From: Eubacterium sp.
Lineage (GTDB): Bacteria; Bacillota_A; Clostridia; Lachnospirales; Lachnospiraceae
Reading direction: 5' to 3'
DNA length: 12,932 bases
NCBI GenBank assembly: GCA_017475785.1
Contig: JAFVEX010000181.1
Coordinates: 1-12,932 of the forward strand
Shown here: piece after piece, positions 1 through 6,588 of the stretch
How positions within the stretch are numbered: the first letter of the stretch is position 1
Layout: each line of letters opens with the position of its first letter
Made by a program: the position numbers and the translations under genes
Notes under the pieces: model-generated
What the model saw: the letters and a program-made list of their open reading frames with translations, nothing else
What the model was told of the DNA's origin: nothing
Database searches by the model: none

Positions 1-110
1 ACGGATTTGCAGCGGAAATATGCCGCTTGGCGCGGCGCGAATCCGGCGCAGGAAACGAAGCAGAAAGCGACGCACAGGAAACTCGTTGGGAAAGTACAAA
101 AAGAAATTGA
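1..110 (+). CDS. Possible C-terminal tail of an upstream gene (partial)
   Basis: The frame starting at position 3 is open from the window edge to a TGA at 108-110. It gives a tail of about 35 residues rich in Glu, Ala and Arg that ends WESTKRN. The stop overlaps the ribosome binding site of the next gene, an arrangement also seen at the C39/glnS junction near 12790, so it may be the end of a gene beginning outside the window. The other two plus frames are also open up to 121 but read as Arg/Lys-rich peptides. The product cannot be named, and the call rests only on reading frame and spacing. Confidence 0.3.
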   Translation, partial: GFAAEICRLARRESGAGNEAESDAQETRWESTKRN

Positions 111-115
111 GGAGG
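109..115 (+). promoter_or_regulatory. Ribosome binding site deciding the start at 121
   Basis: GAGGAGG lies five bases before the ATG at 121. It selects that start over an in-frame ATG at position 7, which would add 38 charged residues in front of a perfect signal peptide. Confidence 0.8.
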
Positions 116-120
116 AAATT

Positions 121-663
121 ATGAAAAAGATTCTGAAGAGATCCGTGATCTTGACGCTGGTACTCGCGCTGCTGGTGGGCACCATGACGACTTCCGCGTT
201 CGCGGCATCGACCATTAAGGTGAATAATGCAGGTTGGACATCAAGCTATGCGGAAGCAAACAAAAAGGCCACTGTGGTCAAAAAGGGAACCTCAAGCGTC
301 AAAATGAAATCCAAGGGACAGGGATTTCTGAAATTTACCGCGAATAAGACAAAGACATGGTCCTTTACCGTATCCAGCCTGAAACACGGGAAATCCTATT
401 CATATGCGTCCGGATATTTTTATGTTATGACGCGCTATGGCCAGAACAATCAGTATATTGGTCAGGAACAGCTGGTCACAAAGGGCGGAAAGAATTCGGC
501 GATGTGGGTTCGAGACAAGAATGCCTATTATAGTAAAAGTGGTAAGGTTTTAACTCGAAATCTGCTCACAAGAACCGGCAAGATTAAACTCCAGAAGGGG
601 CAGAAGGTGTTTATTTATTTCAACCTGACTCCGGGCACAAGCTTCAAACTGAACATCAAGTAA
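121..663 (+). CDS. Small secreted protein of unknown function
   Basis: This is a 180-residue exported protein that I do not recognise. Residues 1-28 form a textbook signal peptide: a Lys/Arg-rich start, a hydrophobic core from about 8 to 20, and an AFA cleavage site at 26-28. The mature part of about 150 residues is rich in Lys, Ser, Thr, Tyr and Gly, with alternating hydrophobic residues that suggest an all-beta fold. It has no Cys, no sorting signal and no membrane segment, so it is probably released or loosely held at the wall. The pattern (a GFLKFTA strand, then a YGQNNQYIG turn, then a KLQKGQKVFIYF strand near the C-terminus) recalls small jelly-roll domains such as pre-peptidase C-terminal domains, but that is a weak structural guess. 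It is followed after 16 bases by a second secreted protein, probably in the same operon. Its promoter is not in the window. Confidence 0.8.
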   Translation: MKKILKRSVILTLVLALLVGTMTTSAFAASTIKVNNAGWTSSYAEANKKATVVKKGTSSVKMKSKGQGFLKFTANKTKTWSFTVSSLKHGKSYSYASGYFYVMTRYGQNNQYIGQEQLVTKGGKNSAMWVRDKNAYYSKSGKVLTRNLLTRTGKIKLQKGQKVFIYFNLTPGTSFKLNIK

Positions 664-679
664 GACAACAGGAGATACA

Positions 680-1651
680 ATGAAGAAACTGAAGAGATTG
701 TTGTGGTTGGCCGGCGCATTGGCATTGCTGGTTATGGGAACTGCCATCTGCGCCAGCGCCGCGACAGGGAATATTGATCAGAACCAGAGCTCCGCGACGG
801 AGAAAAGTGTGACCGTGTCCTGGAACACGATCTCCGGCGCTGATTATTATGAGCTCAGCTATTGCAAATATGAGACCTACAAGAAATACAAAAACGAGCA
901 TCTGATCGCAGATATGCCCGGCGCCAGTACGGTTCGTGTACGCGGAACCTCCTATACGATTAACTGCGCAAAGGATTCAGCGTTCATGTGCGATGTAATC
1001 GCTTTCTCTTCTGCGGGTCTGAAAATAGACCAGGCCGGCTATAACCGTCCGCTCGCGACTGTGCCAGGCAAGTTGAAAAAATTTAAGGTAGAGCGCTGGA
1101 ACCGAAGCAAGGGCGGATTTTTCATCATGCGGTCAAATCCGTATCCGAATACGATGACTGGCGTTGAGTGGAAGCTTTTGACCAGAAACGGTAAAAAGAT
1201 CGCAGCGCAGGGCAGGGTAACAGAAACTCTTTATATCGAGGCGCCTGCTGCGCCTACGAATCAGGTTTACCGGCTCTCTGTGCGTGGTTACACGACTGTC
1301 AATCACAAGAAATTTTACGGACCCTGGTACACGAAAACGGTTGTTCCGCAGCCAATGATGAAGGAATTGAAGCTGGTCAAGGTCAACCAGGAGAGTAAGA
1401 TCAAGGTCAGCTGGCGAAAGGTTGCAGGCGCGACAAAGTATATCGTCTACGCTTCCACAAACGCGGCCAAAGGCTACAAAAAAGTGGGGACAGTAAAGAA
1501 CACAAAGAGTTCCCTCAATGTGTCGAAGATTTACGGAAAACCACTGGAAAAGGGTGTGGAATACTTTTTCAAGGTAAGAGCGGTCAGAGGTAAAGTGAAG
1601 AGTACTGTCACAAACTATAGGAGCGGGTATATCTTTACGTCCTACAAGTGA
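680..1651 (+). CDS. Secreted fibronectin type III domain protein
   Basis: This 323-residue secreted protein has a signal peptide at residues 1-27, cleaved after the ASA at 25-27. Two stretches look like fibronectin type III beta-sandwiches. Residues 36-128 carry the B-strand motif SVTVSWNTISGADYYELSY. Residues 228-319 carry IKVSWRKVAGATKYIVYAS and end with YFFKVRAVRG, which is typical of this fold in Clostridia. The segment between them (about 130-222, with VYRLSVRGYT) may be a third, degenerate copy. No catalytic domain, sorting signal or wall-binding repeat is visible, so an adhesive or scaffolding role is inferred only from domain type. AGGAG at 670-674, five bases before the ATG, supports this start. 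The gene follows the upstream secreted-protein gene by 16 bases and is closed by the terminator at 1681-1724. Confidence 0.82.
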   Translation: MKKLKRLLWLAGALALLVMGTAICASAATGNIDQNQSSATEKSVTVSWNTISGADYYELSYCKYETYKKYKNEHLIADMPGASTVRVRGTSYTINCAKDSAFMCDVIAFSSAGLKIDQAGYNRPLATVPGKLKKFKVERWNRSKGGFFIMRSNPYPNTMTGVEWKLLTRNGKKIAAQGRVTETLYIEAPAAPTNQVYRLSVRGYTTVNHKKFYGPWYTKTVVPQPMMKELKLVKVNQESKIKVSWRKVAGATKYIVYASTNAAKGYKKVGTVKNTKSSLNVSKIYGKPLEKGVEYFFKVRAVRGKVKSTVTNYRSGYIFTSYK

Positions 1652-1680
1652 TAATGTATTAGCAGAGTTCTTTTCTGCCG

Positions 1681-1724
1681 AAAGAGAAAGGGCCGTCGCT
1701 TTAGCGCGACAGCCCTTTCTCTTT
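1681..1724. terminator. Bidirectional rho-independent terminator
   Basis: There is a 19-base inverted repeat. The left arm (1681-1699) starts AAAGAGAAAGGG, the right arm (1706-1724) ends CCCTTTCTCTTT, and there is one mismatch and a six-base loop. A short T-rich run ends the stem on both strands. It lies between convergent genes and probably stops both. The stop codon of the minus-strand gene (1701-1703) falls in the loop, so the right arm also encodes the last residues of that protein. Confidence 0.85.
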
Positions 1725-2927
1725 TGGCGCTTTGGCCAGCCCCAGGATCAGCACGGCTCCGATGCGGATACAGTTCGCCGTCAGAACAGCGGCGGAGAAG
1801 CCGTAGAGGCCGCCGCGGGGTGTCATGATGACGATGAGGATCATCAGGATGCACAGGTGTGCTGTCTGCAGGCCGAGCTGCCAGCGCTCGCTGGTGAAGG
1901 TCAGAACTATGATAAAGAGGTAGGCGGAGAGCATGGCGAGGATCTGTGTCAGGTTTACGATGGTCACGAGGGGCGCGGAAGCCTGCGCGAGATCCGGGTA
2001 TAACAGGCGGATAAAGAGCGGCGTGCCGATCTGGCAGAGAAGCCAGAATACGGCGCTGACCACAATACCGGCGAGACTCAGTTTGAGAAACTGTGTCCTG
2101 CCGGTTTTTTGTTTCCCTTTTGTCAGGTATGAGATCATGATTGTGTTGATGGGCGCGATGAACAGCACCAGAGTTTTTCCGATCAGGGAGACGACGTAGT
2201 AGATGGTGACGGACTCGCTTCCCAGCGCGTGCTGAAGGTACAGGCGGTCGATGTTGAGCGTCAGGTTCGTGACGAAGTAGGAGAGCGTCAAAACCGCGCC
2301 GCGCCGCAGGACAGTCGGAAACAGGCCGGAGCGGTTTGCCGCGGGCCGGAAAGTACGGCCGTTTGCGGTGACGTACACCAGTGCCGCGCATTCCCCGAGC
2401 AGAAAGATCAGGAACCAGTTTCCGCTGACCAGGTAGAGAACATATCCGGCCAGATACCCTGCGCTGCAAATCAGATAATAGATGAAATAGTTCCGGTATT
2501 TCAGGGAGAGGCGGTATTCCACATCACCGTAATACCGGTAGATGGTCACAAGTATCAGGACAGCAGAAAGAAGAAAGGACAGCAGGAGACCTGCTCCGTG
2601 ACTGCTCTCTGCCAGTGTGCCGCGCATGATGACCAGGGAGACGGCGACGCCGGCGGCGCCAAACAGAAGGATGGAGAGATTGTAGTCTCCATTTGTGACA
2701 TCCAGGTCTCTCCGGAGCACGAGCCGGCTGTTGTTCATGGCTTGGCCTATGGAGGGTCCCAGAATATTGACGAACGCCATGATATATAGAACCACACCGA
2801 TATCAGCTGTGCCCATCCGCGCGGTCAGCCGGGGGTACACAATCAGCTGAAGCACACCGTTCAGAACCAGCGCGCCCGCAATCGTGTAAAGCGTATTCGA
2901 GGTGATTTGTTTCTTGTTTGTCTGCAT
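1701..2927 (-). CDS. Polysaccharide flippase-like membrane protein (MOP superfamily)
   Basis: This 408-residue polytopic membrane protein has about 12 hydrophobic segments throughout its length. The N-terminus (TLYTIAGALVLNGVLQLIVYPRL, then a Gly-rich turn and a long second helix) resembles the Wzx/RfbX polysaccharide-exporter branch of the MOP superfamily, whose members flip lipid-linked oligosaccharides across the cytoplasmic membrane. It is slightly shorter than the usual 430-480 residues. The start is supported by AAAGAGG (2934-2940 on the plus strand) six bases upstream. It lies 24 bases downstream of the CapK-like gene on the same strand and is very likely cotranscribed with it, which suggests that it exports a product modified by that enzyme. 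Its C-terminus is encoded within the terminator stem. The family call is from overall pattern and context, since this superfamily has few invariant residues. The substrate is unknown. Confidence 0.75.
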   Translation of the reverse strand: MQTNKKQITSNTLYTIAGALVLNGVLQLIVYPRLTARMGTADIGVVLYIMAFVNILGPSIGQAMNNSRLVLRRDLDVTNGDYNLSILLFGAAGVAVSLVIMRGTLAESSHGAGLLLSFLLSAVLILVTIYRYYGDVEYRLSLKYRNYFIYYLICSAGYLAGYVLYLVSGNWFLIFLLGECAALVYVTANGRTFRPAANRSGLFPTVLRRGAVLTLSYFVTNLTLNIDRLYLQHALGSESVTIYYVVSLIGKTLVLFIAPINTIMISYLTKGKQKTGRTQFLKLSLAGIVVSAVFWLLCQIGTPLFIRLLYPDLAQASAPLVTIVNLTQILAMLSAYLFIIVLTFTSERWQLGLQTAHLCILMILIVIMTPRGGLYGFSAAVLTANCIRIGAVLILGLAKAPKEKGLSR

Positions 2928-2951
2928 ATCATGCCTCTTTACAGAATCCGG

Positions 2952-4280
2952 CTAACGGGTTTGGTATTCGGGACAGAGATTTTCAATATATTTCCGCTTT
3001 CCGGAAGCAAGCACAGGGATTTCGTCGACAAATGTGACATGGATATCCGCGTCCTCGCCCAGAGCCGGGCGGATCCGGCTGAGCATCTCTGTGACATCCA
3101 TTTCTTCCTGATTTCCGTTCAGGCGAAGTTCGTATTCCTTCAGGCCGGTCTGCAGGAAGCGGTACTGCTTCACACCTTCTACATCCCAGAGATTGTTTGT
3201 GATAACATATGGCGTCACTGCGTGACCGGACGTATCGTACAGCATGTCGCTGCGGCGCCCGTACAGCTCCGTCAGGTAGAGACGGAAGCGGTCTCCTTCC
3301 GTCTTGTGGCGCGCGATGGCCGTGTCGCCGTTGTCGTACCGCAGGATCGGAAACGCGCGGTTTGTCAGGTCTGTGATAACGATCCTGCCCAGCGTGCCGT
3401 CCGGAGCAGGCTCGTCGCTGTCCAGCTTCAGAATTTCATAATAGTAGCTCTCAGAATTAATATGGTAGGAATTTCCTGTTTTCCCCTGAATCCCCATGAT
3501 GCCGTTTTCCTCATTTGAATACCAGGACTGCACCGGGCAGCCGAACTGCCGGGAAAGCTGTTCCCGCACAGGGTCGGGCATTGCCTCTGAAATAGGAAGG
3601 ATCGAGTGGACAGAAAAACCGGAGGTGTCCACATGGTTACGCCGGATGTACTCGCTGATCTCGCTGATTGCGGACGCGTAGCCGACGATACATTTGACTT
3701 TCTGCCGCTTCAGGACCGCGAGCATATCTGCGATTGCGTCATCCGAGAGGGAGGAGCTGTCCATCATGATGCTGTTTTCCATGAGCAGCTGCACCCGGCT
3801 TTTGCGGACATTGTTGACCCAGACGCGGATAAAGGCCATTTTTTCACCGATGCGGTAGCCGCCGGCCATTCCCAGAAAAATGCTGTCTGCCGTATTGCAG
3901 AGAATTTTCTGGCGATCCTGAATCATCGAGAGCGGCGTGCCGGTAGATCCGCTGGTCGTCATGACGCGGTTGTCCTTTGCGCCGACATATGGCCTGGAGA
4001 GAAAGGCGTCATACTCGCTGCGGAATGTATCCTTGTTGACGACCGGGAGTGATGTGAGCGGCGCTTCCGGGTCAAAATCACTATAGAAATCAGTCGTTTC
4101 CACGGCGTGCCGGATCAGTCCGCGGATCCGATCCTCCGTCTCCGCGCGGGATGTGCCGTGCGTCCAGGCATACCGGTTCGCGGCGATCCGCTTCCGGACA
4201 AAGCCCCCGCGCGCTGCGTCGAGCGCAAAATAACCGTCCCAGCGGGCACGTTCCATCAGGGTGTTCTGTTTCTTGATCAT
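2952..4280 (-). CDS. Phenylacetate-CoA ligase/CapK-like adenylate-forming enzyme
   Basis: This 442-residue soluble enzyme belongs to the ANL superfamily, in the PaaK/CapK branch. Family members activate a carboxylic acid with ATP to an acyl-adenylate and usually pass it to CoA; CapK-type members occur in polysaccharide loci. The core motifs are visible: the phosphate-binding loop TTSGSTGTP (residues 108-116), YSNEENG (254-260), RYDNGD with the ribose-contacting Asp (314-319), GRR (341-343), and the C-terminal SGK (426-428) likely to supply the catalytic Lys. It therefore looks complete and active. A GGAG at 4290-4293 is nine bases from the ATG at 4280 but only three from an in-frame ATG at 4286, so 4280 is preferred; the longer form adds only Met-Ser. 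It is paralogous to the gene at 6589-7938. It is first in a two-gene minus-strand operon with the flippase. The acid substrate cannot be inferred. Confidence 0.85.
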   Translation of the reverse strand: MIKKQNTLMERARWDGYFALDAARGGFVRKRIAANRYAWTHGTSRAETEDRIRGLIRHAVETTDFYSDFDPEAPLTSLPVVNKDTFRSEYDAFLSRPYVGAKDNRVMTTSGSTGTPLSMIQDRQKILCNTADSIFLGMAGGYRIGEKMAFIRVWVNNVRKSRVQLLMENSIMMDSSSLSDDAIADMLAVLKRQKVKCIVGYASAISEISEYIRRNHVDTSGFSVHSILPISEAMPDPVREQLSRQFGCPVQSWYSNEENGIMGIQGKTGNSYHINSESYYYEILKLDSDEPAPDGTLGRIVITDLTNRAFPILRYDNGDTAIARHKTEGDRFRLYLTELYGRRSDMLYDTSGHAVTPYVITNNLWDVEGVKQYRFLQTGLKEYELRLNGNQEEMDVTEMLSRIRPALGEDADIHVTFVDEIPVLASGKRKYIENLCPEYQTR

Positions 4281-4382
4281 ACTCATTTTCTCCGGTTCGG
4301 GTTTATCTTCTGTTTTTGACAGTTTTTTGTCCGGCGGCCCGCCGCTGCGGCAGGACTCTGCAAATACAAAAATACTGCTGTT

Positions 4383-4411
4383 ATCTTACTAAATGTTGGG
4401 AAAAATAACAA
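4383..4411 (-). promoter_or_regulatory. Promoter for the minus-strand CapK-flippase operon
   Basis: On the minus strand, TTGTTA (4406-4411) and TAAGAT (4383-4388) are separated by 17 bases, giving a start near 4376 and a leader of about 95 bases. The leader includes a small GC-rich hairpin (CGGCG/CGCCG at 4332-4344) and no recognised riboswitch. The -35 box is a weak match. The -10 region shares the ten-base string TAGTAAGATA with the promoter at 6435-6463. Confidence 0.55.
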
Positions 4412-4473
4412 GTCTCGCGAAAGAAACAGGATTGCGTGTGTCCGTGTTCTTTTAGTTCACAAATATCTTTTCG

Positions 4474-4512
4474 AAAAAAATAAAAAATATTACAAAAATA
4501 TTAAAAATATGA
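4474..4512 (+). promoter_or_regulatory. A-tract UP-element-like region
   Basis: Four runs of five to seven A residues (4474-4480, 4482-4487, 4494-4498, 4503-4507) stand directly upstream of the -35 box at 4514. Three of the four are spaced close to one helical turn. This is expected to bend DNA and to act like an UP element for the alpha subunit of RNA polymerase. The stretch is much more AT-rich than anything else in the window. Confidence 0.5.
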
Positions 4513-4513
4513 A

Positions 4514-4542
4514 TTGACAATTACGAATTCATTTACTAAAAT
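4514..4542 (+). promoter_or_regulatory. Strong sigma-A-type promoter for the surface protein
   Basis: A perfect TTGACA (4514-4519), a 17-base spacer and TAAAAT (4537-4542) predict a start near 4549 and a leader of about 67 bases ending in AGGGGAG (4599-4605), ten bases before the ATG at 4616. This is the best promoter in the window. The rest of the region 4287-4615 contains only this promoter, the A-tracts and the divergent promoter. Confidence 0.75.
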
Positions 4543-4615
4543 AAGCGTGTATGTAAAGCAGCCGTAATGGTCGGCGTCATATAAGGATTTATTATCAGAG
4601 GGGAGACGTAAGAAA

Positions 4616-6319
4616 ATGAAAAGCCGCAGGTTTACAGCAATACTGATTGTTTTATCGCTGCTTCTGATGCTAATGCCTGTGCAGGTGTTTGCCCAGAAAG
4701 ACGGGGAGCCCGCAGATGTCGCGGCATCCTCAGTCAGTCTGGAAGAGCAGGAAGAGGTTTCCGGGGAAAAAGAGGAACTGGTGTCAGCGGAAGCAGAACA
4801 GCCGGCATCTGATGAGGCGGAAGATCCGGTAGCCGGGGAGGAGCAGCCGGCGGAAGATGCGGCTGCGCAGGATGAGGCAGACGCAGAGTCTGCGGAAATA
4901 ACCTCCGAAGGAAAGATGATGGAGTCTGCAGCGTTCGCGCCGATGCAGGCATTTGCCGATGCGGAAACGGATTCTCCGGAAGCGGCAGAGGAAATGCAGA
5001 TTGCAGAAGAAGACGCAGAGACACCATCTGCCGGCCCCGCGAAAATCGGCGAGGCAGATGATGGCGCAGAAGCATCCTCAGACGAGGGAGAGGAAGGTTC
5101 TTCTGCAAAGAAGGCAAATGAGCTGGAATCGGAAGAAGGCACAGAAGAAAGCACAGAGGCAGATGAGACAATTGCCCAGCCTTCTTTTGAGGCGACGTCA
5201 TCCGCTGTGACCGGAAAGACGGCGGAAAAAACAGAAGAGTCTGACGGGCAGATTACAGTAACCTACACGGGGACGATCCCGGAGGACGCGGACGGAGATC
5301 TGAATATCAATGTCAGTGATTTTGGAACAGCGGACATCGGCGCGGAAGCCGGCGACGTGATTAAATACGTGATCAATCTCACGGACAATACGGCTGCCTA
5401 TGCGTGGAAGACCAGCAGCGGCGCGGTCGCGCTCGCGGACGCGTCAGGAGCGGTCAGCTCTGAGATCGCGAAAACAGCCGCGGCAGCGGTACAGCTGGGA
5501 CAGGATACCGGTTCGCTGAACACAGCCGACAACTGGATGGTAGTGCCGGATGGCTATGAGAGCGCCGGCGGAAACGCGTTTGACCAGATTATTTCGAATC
5601 AGTGGAATTCCGGGCAGAGCAGCCAGTCCATCGTATACTATCAGAAGGTTGCATCAGCTTCCTCCATCGATTCCGCAACTGCTGAAATACTTTATCCTGT
5701 AGTGCAGTTTAAACTTGAGAAGACAGAATCCGAAGACGAGACTGCCGCTGTCATAGAAGAAAATGAAGTGACAGAGGAAGAAACAGCCGGGAGCGTCCTG
5801 CAGGGAAGCGTTCCGCTTTCTGTCAAAAAAGTCCTGACAGGCCAAACCCTGAAGGCAGATCAGTTCAGCTTTGAGCTGAAGGACGCAGACGGAAATGTCC
5901 TGCAGACGAAAAAGAACGCAGAGGACGGAACAGTGGCATTCGATTCGCTTTCCTTTACAGAAAACGACATCGGAGAGCACAAGTATTCGATCAACGAAGT
6001 GCTTCCGGAAGGCGCGCAGGCTGACGCAAGCGGCAAGGTTGTCGTTGATGACATCGAATATGACACGCATTCCGAATCTGTTACGATCACAATTGCCCTG
6101 AATGATGAGGGCAAGCTTAAGGCAACGGTCAGACAGAGCACCTCAGAGCTTACCTTTACCAACAAATACGTTGAGGGAAGCAGTCCATCCGGCGCGGCTA
6201 CAACACAGAGAACCAGCCCGAACACAGGTGACACTACGCCATTCCTGCCGTATGCGGGGATGCTGCTTCTGGCCGGCTGCGGGCTTCTGGCTCTGCAAAA
6301 GCGCGCAAAACGTGCATGA
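4616..6319 (+). CDS. Sortase-anchored surface protein with pilin-type isopeptide domain
   Basis: This 567-residue wall protein has a signal peptide at residues 1-26 (cleavage after VFA). Residues 27 to about 210 are extremely rich in Glu, Ala and Ser, acidic and probably disordered, as in a wall-spanning stalk. Residues 212-368 form a globular-looking segment I do not recognise, possibly a degenerate pilin-shaft domain (GDVIKYVINLTDN). Residues 397-518 match the Spy0128/FctA-like pilin domain, with likely isopeptide residues K405 (VKKVLTG), E461 (INEVLPEG) and N516 (TFTNKY). The end carries SPNTG (534-538), a hydrophobic helix (about 543-560) and the tail KRAKRA, which is a complete sorting signal of the (S/P)PXTG type described for class B sortase substrates of Clostridioides. 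No sortase or other pilin gene is nearby, so single-protein anchoring is as likely as pilus assembly. A strong promoter suggests abundant expression. Confidence 0.85.
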   Translation: MKSRRFTAILIVLSLLLMLMPVQVFAQKDGEPADVAASSVSLEEQEEVSGEKEELVSAEAEQPASDEAEDPVAGEEQPAEDAAAQDEADAESAEITSEGKMMESAAFAPMQAFADAETDSPEAAEEMQIAEEDAETPSAGPAKIGEADDGAEASSDEGEEGSSAKKANELESEEGTEESTEADETIAQPSFEATSSAVTGKTAEKTEESDGQITVTYTGTIPEDADGDLNINVSDFGTADIGAEAGDVIKYVINLTDNTAAYAWKTSSGAVALADASGAVSSEIAKTAAAAVQLGQDTGSLNTADNWMVVPDGYESAGGNAFDQIISNQWNSGQSSQSIVYYQKVASASSIDSATAEILYPVVQFKLEKTESEDETAAVIEENEVTEEETAGSVLQGSVPLSVKKVLTGQTLKADQFSFELKDADGNVLQTKKNAEDGTVAFDSLSFTENDIGEHKYSINEVLPEGAQADASGKVVVDDIEYDTHSESVTITIALNDEGKLKATVRQSTSELTFTNKYVEGSSPSGAATTQRTSPNTGDTTPFLPYAGMLLLAGCGLLALQKRAKRA

Positions 6320-6385
6320 AACGTCATTTAAAACAGATGTAACAGCCATTATGGGGCAGTTACAAAGCAGTCTGATTGCATGAAC

Positions 6386-6423
6386 CAGGCTGCCGCGGGA
6401 ATCAGTCGATCCGCGGCAGCCTG
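6386..6423 (+). terminator. Hairpin terminator after the surface protein gene
   Basis: A perfect 13-base inverted repeat (CAGGCTGCCGCGG at 6386-6398, CCGCGGCAGCCTG at 6411-6423) with a 12-base loop is followed by GCTTTGT. The U-run is short. A second perfect nine-base pair, ACAAAGCAG (6362-6370) with CTGCTTTGT (6421-6429), encloses it and overlaps its right arm. It probably separates the surface protein gene from the following cluster. Confidence 0.65.
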
Positions 6424-6434
6424 CTTTGTATGAG

Positions 6435-6463
6435 TTGAAAATAATTCCAAACTATAGTAAGAT
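6435..6463 (+). promoter_or_regulatory. Promoter for the second CapK-like gene cluster
   Basis: TTGAAA (6435-6440), a 17-base spacer and TAAGAT (6458-6463) predict a start near 6470 and a leader of about 120 bases in which I see no recognised RNA element. The -10 region is TATAGTAAGATAGT, nearly the same as that of the divergent CapK operon. Confidence 0.6.
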
Positions 6464-6576
6464 AGTATCCGTATAACTATGCCACCCGTTGTCATTTTAC
6501 ACAGGAAGTGCTGATAAATCCGGACTGTTCTGCTTCTGTGGGGAACTGATCATACATTCAGTGCTTTTCTGATATG

Positions 6577-6582
6577 AAGGGA
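6577..6582 (+). promoter_or_regulatory. Ribosome binding site deciding the start at 6589
   Basis: AAGGGA is six bases before the ATG at 6589. The in-frame ATG at 6574 has no such site upstream, so the shorter protein is preferred. Confidence 0.7.
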
Positions 6583-6588
6583 TGCGCC

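Noticed and set aside
7..120. N-terminal extension of the first secreted protein to an ATG at position 7
   Set aside because: It would bury the signal peptide behind 38 charged residues. The strong ribosome binding site at 109-115 favours 121.
1642..2469. Minus-strand open frame of 275 codons overlapping the flippase in another frame
   Set aside because: The product is Arg/Pro/His-rich, and the flippase frame has clear membrane helices and a ribosome binding site.
4332..4344. GC-rich hairpin before the minus-strand CapK-like gene as a terminator or riboswitch
   Set aside because: The stem is only five base pairs and on the minus strand it is followed by A residues, not T. No known riboswitch core is present.
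4567..4584. Five-codon leader peptide (ATG to TAA) in the surface protein leader
   Set aside because: It has no ribosome binding site, no amino acid bias and no attenuator structure downstream; likely chance.
4501..5154. Ser-rich minus-strand open frame opposite the surface protein
   Set aside because: It is the complement of the Ala/Glu/Ser-rich stalk and runs through the promoter region; no start signal supports it.
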